Shown here one piece after another: positions 12,501 through 21,880 of a stretch of DNA of 64,000 nt. Source of the DNA: Norana najaformis (lineage: Eukaryota; Annelida; Clitellata; Crassiclitellata; Hormogastridae). The notes beneath the pieces were generated by a model. That model had not been told where the DNA came from. It did no database searches and worked only from the letters and a program-made list of their open reading frames with translations. The stretch spans positions 11,229,738 through 11,293,737 of the forward strand of contig OZ029923.1 of assembly GCA_964023275.1 (NCBI GenBank), given 5' to 3'. The number at the start of each line of letters is the position of its first letter. Positions within the stretch are counted from its first letter, which is position 1. A program made the position numbers and the translations under genes.

Positions 12501-15500
12501 CTACATGTATAGACTGACTAGAAACATCACTAATTGAAACAATCAAATTAGTAGTGGGCCCTCTTTACGTATAACTGCACTTGGGAATTAGTTAATTCAG
12601 ATCAGTTTATCTGCAAGATGTTGTCGCACCGACAAAATGGCGGCTAGTTGCGGACTGCGACAATTCATTGGAAGATAGACGGCGTAACGAGACAAGCAGC
12701 GGCTAATGCGAGACGACCAGCGGTGGGAAAGACAAGGCCTACAGCTCTTATGGACCTGCCAATCCATCCACTCGACCGCAATTAGCAAAATACTACATAT
12801 CCAGACCAAGCCCCTGTCGGTGTATTTAGAGCCCCACGTCTTCTCCGATTGCCGTTTGTAAATTCAGGCTCATGGGGTCTGGCATGCTGTGTTGCCTTGG
12901 CTACGTCACGTCCTGTTACGTCAAACACATTCTATTTTGGGCTGGTTCTGCCATCTGGGTGTGCGGTAGTCTAGGGGTCAGTGGACTGGACCGTCCACCA
13001 AAAAGGTCGGTCAAATCAGCCAAGAGCAAAATGATATTTCCTGATTTCTGGTCCATTTTTTCCCCTAGCGAAAGCAGCTATAAAATGACTACACTGACCA
13101 TAAATTTTTGATGGGCAGATCAGGCCTCGAAGGAGAGGACTGATCACCTCCGTCACTTCCCCTCCTCCTCCTCGTCATCCTTCTTTTTTCTTCTTCTTCT
13201 CCTCCTTCTTTCTGTTCTTCTTGCAGTGTTATGTCCACATACAACTTACCTCCCGGAATTATCATCGTATGTAGGCCTATGTGTGTATGCATGTATGTAA
13301 AACTTAATATTGCGCCTTTAAGTACCTTACAAAACTCGCTGCCTACGATGAACGATGTTAGTAACTAAGACTTCTGTCTTAGTTACTAACATCGTTCATC
13401 GTAGGCAGCGAGTTCATCCGTGACCGAACAAAGAATGAACTTCGAAAACGAACACTCAGTAGAAGTTCGAACGTACATGAATCATGCAAAATCTGCACAT
13501 GAACAAATCTTTCGAAATGAAACGACAGGCAAAAAACATCGGCGATCTTGGCCACGAAAACTGCGCATGCATCAACCACTTATCTTTAACTATCAAAGTG
13601 CACTTTATCAAAATCATCATCGTCATCAGCATCAGCATCAGCATCATCATCATCATTGTAATTATTATCATCATCATCATCATTGTCGTCATCATTATCA
13701 TCACCATTATCATCATCATCACTTTCGTCGTCATCACTTACCTGTTGCAGTCGTTGATCCTTTTAAACGTGCATTTACACTTAAGTTACCACTTAAGCCT
13801 CCATTAACGAAGTTATCGCCGCCAGATGGCCTGCATACAGTTTCTGTGAATGATCGATGTCTCCTTTTCCGGCCGATTTAAGCGGCTTCCACTGCTGCCT
13901 TAGAGCAGCTTTTTACCCTTTGAACCGGTATGTGGTTCTGACGTCATTCATAAAGGTGTATTTATCGCCACGTTCATGCATGTCTCTATAGAGGCGACCT
14001 CAAAACTTCCAGTCGTGTAGAGACGCCTGGTTTTTGGCCAGACTTTACATAAGACAAAAGCGATGCCACCTAAGCAAAAAATGAAAGGATCATGCTGTTC
14101 ATTCGGGATTTAAATCAGTGAGAGTGGCATGGAAGTGACCCTGTATGTCCATAGCAGCGCGTAGCATGGCATTTAATTTTAATTCTAGTTCTATCGGTTA
14201 CTGGTTGTAACTAGAGCAGAGATATGATTGTGGCAAGTCCCGTTCACCATTAATTCCCCAACATCCAACAGACTAAAGGATTATGAATCTATTCAGGATT
14301 AGAACATAGCAACAGAGGCAAGAAAGTGACCTTAAATTTGCATGACATTTAGTTTTAATCCACAATGTATTTAAAAAGCCAGGGGGTCATATTCGCAAGC
14401 CTCATCCACCCGTTGACCCGACGCCTAGCAGGTTCCTTTCCAGGCTCTAGCGGGTCAGCTTGACTAAACTCTGCTCACTCTGATTGCTGCGGCTGGTGGT
14501 GGTGGTGGTGATGGTGGTGAGATCAACTCCCAAGAGTTGCTTTCTCACCTGTATTAGTCAAACAGAAACAGCTGTAGGCCTACGTTGACGCATCTTATTT
14601 TACTTTGTGGGAAGAACTGGAAAAGAAGTAGAAGTAGGAAGCAGAGTGTAAGCAGTATGAAGAAGAAGAGGAGGAAACAGGAAAAGGAGGAGAGTGAGCA
14701 GGATAAGAAGACAGGCAGAGGAAGAGAAGGATGAAGGCAGGAGGAAGAAATGCAAATCAAGACAAATGTGGGATGGATGAGGAGGAAAATGAGCAAAGAA
14801 AAGGAGTGGCAGGCGATGAAGATGATAGATGAGACTGATACTGGATACGAGAAAGATGCGGCGGATGTGGAAACGATTGATGCTAAGAAGAGCAAGAGGT
14901 TCATTTCTTTTTCTCGTGGGAAGAAATTATTAGCATCGCAAAGGTAAATAAGCGCCAGCATCTTAAAGTCCTCCAACAAACAGTATTGGTATAGACTATT
15001 AAATTACAATTGCCCATTAGCAGCAGGAAATGAGCTGCTACCTGTAAAGTGCAATCAGATGCTAACAGTGAAAAGCCAATGCACTCTATTGTGTGCATCG
15101 ATCAAGGTGTCAAGCCGGCTATGCCCTCATTTGAGGCACGCCATTAAATTGACCTCAAACGGGTTTGAGTGAAGGTTCTTTTCTTTAAAAGACTCCCGGG
15201 AAACTAAAAAAAATCATGAAAATATTGAAAATTAATTTAAAACAGTATAGGAAATTCTGGGAAAGTTATCAAAATCTGAAAAAGTCACAAAGAAAATCTA
15301 AGAAGGTGTCATCAAAAACTGATAAATCGAAGATCGTGAATATTATGGGTCTACGCACCGCTTTAAAACCGTCGTCAAATATTTTCCACCGATGCAAAAC
15401 GAAGAAGAAAAACCAGTATACTTCTGAATCCGCCAGTATGCGCATACTGATTTTTCACTGTTATTACTGCTTTTTGCGTACTCCGTACTCTCTACGTGCT

Positions 15501-15791
15501 CTTTAACGTGACATACTGAACGTCGCCTTGAAATGATGCCTAGTGTGCCGGTTCGAATCTTCCCTGAGACGGTTCTGCCTACTGTGCAGGGATATTAAGC
15601 ATCGTGTTCTTTACGCACAGTAATTGCTCAGCCTATCGACTGTTGCTTTGTCATTAGATAGTGGCGCTTAATAAATACAGGAATAATGATGATGATGATT
15701 ATTATTATTATAATAATAATAATTATAATAATAATAATAATAATAATAACAACGATAACAAAAACAACAAAAATACTACAACAACAACAAA

Positions 15792-15885
<94 letters not shown>

Positions 15886-18800
15886 CTATAATTCTGTCTA
15901 TGGCCTACGTTTTATATTACATACAATTTTATTCCACTCATGTTATTTTTTGCGTTAAATAGGGCAGAAAGTGCATTAGTTGATTGTACATTTATTATGG
16001 CTGCATCTTCGGTGTGTGTGTGCAGGCAATCTGCTGGTCATCGTTGTCATCCTGTGTCATAAGCAGATGCGAAGTGCTGTCAATTTCTTCCTCTGCAACC
16101 TCGCCATCGCCGATCTCTGCGTCGGGATCTTCTGCGTACTTCCTGCGCTCTTCAAGTACCTCTCGCAGATCTGGCTGCTCGGCCGGGTGAGTGCAAGAAT
16201 AATAATTAATCTAGGCCGATCAGAACACAGATTGATAACCGTTGCTTTATACTCTCTTAAAAATAGTGTAGAGAATCGGTCTACAAGTGTAGACTTCTAT
16301 GCAACACTTAATGTTGAGGTCTGGCTCATCGGCAATGTGTGGACCTCTATGCAACACTTTTTGTAGACGAGCCGGCAGTCTACACTAGTGTAGACACAAA
16401 TTGCAACACTTTTGTAGAGAGCGAGGTCTACATCAGTGTTGCATTTTGGCTACATTTATGTAGCAAGAATGTCTACATTTATGTAGTTCTCCATCTACAT
16501 TTATGTACTAATAATGTCTACATTTATGTAGTGCGGAATCTACATTTAGGTACTAATAATGTCTACATTTGTGTTGCAGCATCTCTACATTTATGTACTA
16601 GTAATGTCTACACTTGTGTTGTGGCATCTCTACATTTATGTAGCGGTCGTGTCCACATTTATGTGGTGCTGCAAATACATTTTAGTGGTTTAGGAGCTAA
16701 ATTTATAGATTGGAATTTGCTACATTTGTGGAGCTGCATGTACAGTTATGTTATACGTTTTCTGCATTGATTTACTGTTGTATCTACCTATATGCAGCAA
16801 TGTTTACACACGATGTATAATTATTACTACATGGACGTACTAACGTGCTGAACTCATTACATAATAAGCAAATCATTAACTACAATTTATTAGGTTAAAT
16901 GACAACTTTTAATCACAAATTAAGGGTTTTCACAGTTCACAAAGCTTAAAAACAAAGCATCAATCAATGAACATGGTAAACAGTTAAAAGTAATAAATGC
17001 CGAAACCTTAAGATAGCAAGTAATCAATATAAGAAACTTTTTCTACAATCCAATCAGAGGACTCGATGGTTGTTGATAGGATGACTAGTTGCACATAACA
17101 GAATTGGTCAGTGACTGTAACTAAAGAAGTTGGTCCATTTGAGGTAGTAAAATGAATGTCACTATTATATAGTATGATGCTTATTGGAGATCACTGCAAA
17201 GTAAGTAAGTAAGTAATGCATTTGTTAACACGCCATATGTCCATCGACTGAGCGAGGAATCGTAGGTGTGGGTGGGTTACATGTCAGACAACAAAAGCAA
17301 GACGATACAGATAGGTCTTTAGCCGCTTTACGAATGTGTCTAGCGAGATATTGTCGTGAGTAATGTAAACAGGAACGCTATTCCAAATGGCTGGTGCTGA
17401 GTTGCTGAAGCCGCGTCGTGAGAAATCAGACCGAAAGTCTCGGATGTCAGGGAAAGACAGAAGGTTTTGTGTAGCTGATCGCAGAGACCTGGATGGTAGG
17501 TAGCGATGTAAGGATGATGACAGGTAAGCTGGTTGATTGGTCGAGAGAGTCTTGCGTGTGAGGAGAGCTATCTTGTAAGCGATTCTGGAGCTGACAGGCA
17601 GCCAATGTAGCTGCCGCGATATCCATCTTCACATAACAAGTATTCTGTATTCGAAATAGAGCTGGCTGAGGTTCCCTTCGTCGGCCATTCTCTCAAGTGC
17701 ACCGTCCACTGTTTCATCCTACAGAGACAAGAGCAAAATTACAAAATCATATTTTAAGGTTGTTCAAAGCCAGTGCAGTGACTGTAATGCAGGGATATTG
17801 TGTTGGTAAGCAGTATTTGTCATGGCCCTTGTCATGGAATTTGGAAATCAATTAAGTTTTTTTAGATCTTTCATCGTGATACCTTTGAAAAGTGAATATC
17901 AGTAGTCTGGCCAACTAGAAACCAGGTCCACACATGCCACAATATACAGCAATTGAAGCAACACATGGAATTTGGTGCTCAGCCAGGGTCAATTACTTAT
18001 AATGTAAATTATCAGATTATTGATAAAGTAAAATCTTATACTGTATTAATCTGTATTTATTTTAAAAAATTGAAAGATTCACTTTGTTAAATATTTTCTT
18101 CAATCTCTCTTGGATGCAGTGTGGTAAGTAAAACTCTAGAAATAAATAGCCCCTTTTATTAACTTCTCAATGGATATGCCGGCATAAATTTCTAAATGGG
18201 TGTAAACCAAGGCACGATGAGTTTGTAACTTACAAGAACCAATAAAATGCTAACTTCAGCTGCAATGAATAAAACAGAGCATACAACCAAGAAACAGGTA
18301 GCATGTGAAAGAATACTCATCCAAAGAATGGCCAATGCATTGTGAACTGGATCAGCGCAGAAATGACAAGTATGTCTTAAAACACAGTAACATGCCAACT
18401 AACTCAGGATAGACTAAAAGAGACTAAAAAGCATGCTACATTGCAAATGGCAACATTTATCAACTTTAAAAGGAACTGAGACATCAACATACCTTCATCA
18501 TAGTCTTTAGTAATGTTGTTAAGAAGGTCCCGAGTTAAAGTCGATGAAGCGGCTAAATTTAGTATCCTTTCCTTCATCTGCTGAAATTCAACAGTCAACG
18601 ACTTTTCAGCAGAGGTTACAGCCAAAATTCCTCTCCAATCTAAAACAACACAGTCATGCTTGAGAAATAAGCATCACAAATTGCCTAATTGCCATTTGCA
18701 GCAACTGACTAGTAAGTGCAACTGGCCTTTGGCATTTTAAAAACATGCTCTGTGTAACTGAAAGAAAAGCAGCTAAAGTTAGTATCCTTCCCTTCATCTG

Positions 18801-21800
18801 CTGAAATTCAAGTGATGGATGTAACTGAAAGAAAAGCAAGACTCCCAGCCTGTTAAAAGCTGCTATAAAAATGTCCTTTTCACTTTACCATATCTTACCC
18901 TTTCTTTTTACCATCTAACCTTACACATACAACTGCAATTGAGATTTTAAAAACTACACAAGTCAGTAGTTGAGAAGACATTTAGCACCACTCTACTGAA
19001 ACTTCACAAAGCACTACACACTGTCCTCCAGCAGCAGTTCAGGTTGAATGGCAATGCATGTAATATGCACCCCTAATTTTATTTTAAAAAGGAAAACAAC
19101 TAACCCAGCTTTATGTGGATGAGTCCACAGCGTTTTTAATAAGGGATTTCTTGACCGCCTGGATCGAATGGATGCTTCAAGATGACCTGTATGCGACACT
19201 GGATTACAGAACCTCTCCTGTGAAACAGTACAGAAGAAATTTCTGTAACGTGCAAAAAAGTAATGTGTTCATGGAAGTATTGCCAATGTTAAGGTTTTGC
19301 AGTCTTGGACATATTCACTCCCAACTTCCTCTCCTCTTCAATCGCTTTCAATACCATAAGTATTATCTCCCATTGTATTCTATGCCCCATATGCCTCACC
19401 AAGCACTTGCCACATTAAAAAATGAAATGAGCAACCTCTTCAGTGTTTTGAAAAACTTGAAATTGACAGATTAAGATAAGTAAGCTATAACCTTCTAGGA
19501 TAAAGTAGAAAACAAAAATTAAATCAAAGAGCAGCAAGGTAAAAACTGTCCTAAATAGTACTTACATCACGGAAAACTGGAAATGAGTCTGTAATGGATC
19601 TAGCCATTGCAAACTTCTCCTCTTTACCTGGCCGGTCTTGTCTAAATACAACGGTAAAAAAATTTGTATTTCAAAATCACGTCTTTAATTGTAATATCAT
19701 GCCTAAACAAAATAAAGACAAGGTTTTTGGGCATACTTATAGTATCGGGGACCGCTCTAATTTGGGACGAGGCTTTCGGCCTGGCTTCTGCCTACTGTGA
19801 TTGGTTGTAGTTTCTGCTAAAATGACTTTCTCCAAGCTAAGCACTATTTGCAAACATCAATTAAACGTTATTAAAAATTTACAAAGCCGCAATAACCCTT
19901 ACTTTTACCCCAACCCTTTTTAAACACCAAGCATTAGAATCCATGTTTATTTACTTAACGGTCCCCGATACTATAAGTATGCCGGTATTTGAGGCAGAGC
20001 TACATGATATTGAAAGAAAGGTTTTAGTGGTCTCTATTTCACAATACCCTTATCACGCAAATCACACATCAGGTTTGGGATTAATTTCAGCCATACTGGA
20101 ATGATTTGGGTCAACAGTCCCTGAACTACCTTCACATTCCATTCTAACGCCTACTGGAGATCTGGAAACTATATGCACCATGGGTTTTATATGAGACCTT
20201 ACAATGTGAAGAAACAGATTGAATAGTTTACGGAAAGAACTTTGCACGGCCTACAAGGCACATGGATTCGCAGCTCGCCAACATTATTGTCTTTGCAAAC
20301 GGGCTCTGAAAAGTGGGTAAAATGGCTCGCAAATGTCACATATGTAACAAACATTTTAAAAACACAATAACATAAATCTGAAGAAAAACAGAATAAGAAT
20401 TACGGTTAAATAGTTTTGCTTTCAATCCGGCGAGCACCAAACACAAAAGAACGAAACTTCGCGCCGGACCACGCGTGGCTAAAACGAAAACGACAGATTG
20501 CGGCAGATACGCCCGTCTGCATGACGTCATATTATTCTACTGTAAAATGAATATGCATCATGTATCGTAATCGTAATCGTAATTCCGAGATTTCTACAGT
20601 GCCCAACGAAAGCCGTGCCGCGGAGACCAGCTTATTCACAGGCGCTCAGTCAAAACAAAATCGATAGGCAAAAAGGCTCCGGTTCCAGGTCAAGATCCAA
20701 AAGTGAACATCTTTACTTAACGCAGAAAACACCAAAATCATAGAAAACAAAAATTAACTGACACATGAAAGAGCACCATTGTTCAGAAGTCGGAAAAATC
20801 AAGCTCGTTGCGCATAGGACATGAAGTCATGAAACTGGCTATACAATTGGTGAATGGTGCTATCGGGTCGGCATCTCGCTGGCGGCTCATATAAGCGTTT
20901 ACGATTACCACAAAATCTAATGCTAAAAAATGTTTATTTCAGCCGGGATTTAAACCGTTTGTTCAGTCAGATATTAAAATTTAAGAGACATTTTCCGTTC
21001 GAGTCCGTTTCTGCTGACTTTACTGAGTCAACCGAAATCGTGTGCTTCACTGGTTTCGATTATTTCATTCATGCGTATACGAAATTCACTGCATCGAGCG
21101 ACCAGTATTTTCCATGTGCTTAATCCGTAAACCTATAGATTTGGACTGTCAAGCTGACTCCAAAAATTTCGAGCCACATACTGTCGTCTAGGATATTTCT
21201 GAAATCGGACATTGTATACTTACGTCAAATTCGGGGTCACTTTGGGTGTCTCTGAATGGCAGTAACAGTTTAACTATATAAACTGCATATTTTGTGACAT
21301 GTTTGTGTTTGCCTTATATTAACATACTAAAAGATCCATTTTCTAGCAACAAATTTATGCCTCCTTTAAAGAAGAAATATTAGTCCACGTTGGTGTTGCA
21401 TTAAAAATCCACATTGAGTGTTGCATATTTTTTGCTACACTTAGTGTTGCACAAAAATGTCCACACTTTGTTGCACAAACATCCACATTAGTGTTGCAAA
21501 ATCCGCTCAACATTAGATGTAGACAAAGTGGTCTACACTTTTTCTTACAGAGTAGGCTATAAAAACATAGGCGACGAGACAATGGCAGTAAATGTATGTA
21601 CGCATGTATGTATGTATGAATGTATGTATGTACGTATGTATGTATATATGTATGTATGTATTAAGTATGTATGTATATATGTATGTATGCATGTATATAT
21701 GTATGTATGTATACTGTATATGTGTGTATTATGTATGTATATATGTGTGTATGTATGTATGCATATATGTATGTATACATGTACATATGTATGTATTATG

Positions 21801-21848
21801 TATGTATATATGTACGTATGTATACTGTATATGTATGTATTATGTATG

Positions 21849-21880
<32 letters not shown>

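Larger units (their letters stand above)
16250..21554. mobile_element. Putative 5.3-kb element with inverted terminal motif arrays
   Basis: The left end (16250-16300, tactctcttaaaaatagtgt then ctacaagtgtagac) and the rc of the right end (tactctgtaagaaaaagtgt then gtctac) match, giving imperfect terminal inverted repeats. Inside each end is an array of short dyad units: left 16260-16680, right 21375-21545. Left units such as ctacatttatgtag recur every 22-23 bp about ten times; right units such as ccacattgagtgttgca recur every 22-27 bp. Arrays of this kind in inverted orientation at two ends suggest a DNA transposon with transposase-binding subterminal repeats. I could not identify a target duplication, so two independent copies of a MITE-like repeat remain possible. 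Confidence 0.5.

Noticed and set aside
14554..14979. 141-codon hydrophobic minus-strand ORF resembling a membrane protein
   Set aside because: The complement of a purine-rich tract; Phe/Leu/Ser content is compositional and no topology or start context supports it.
20854..21123. 89-codon plus-strand ORF inside the putative element
   Set aside because: No family features, no splice context and low-complexity-free but unremarkable composition; too weak to list as a gene.
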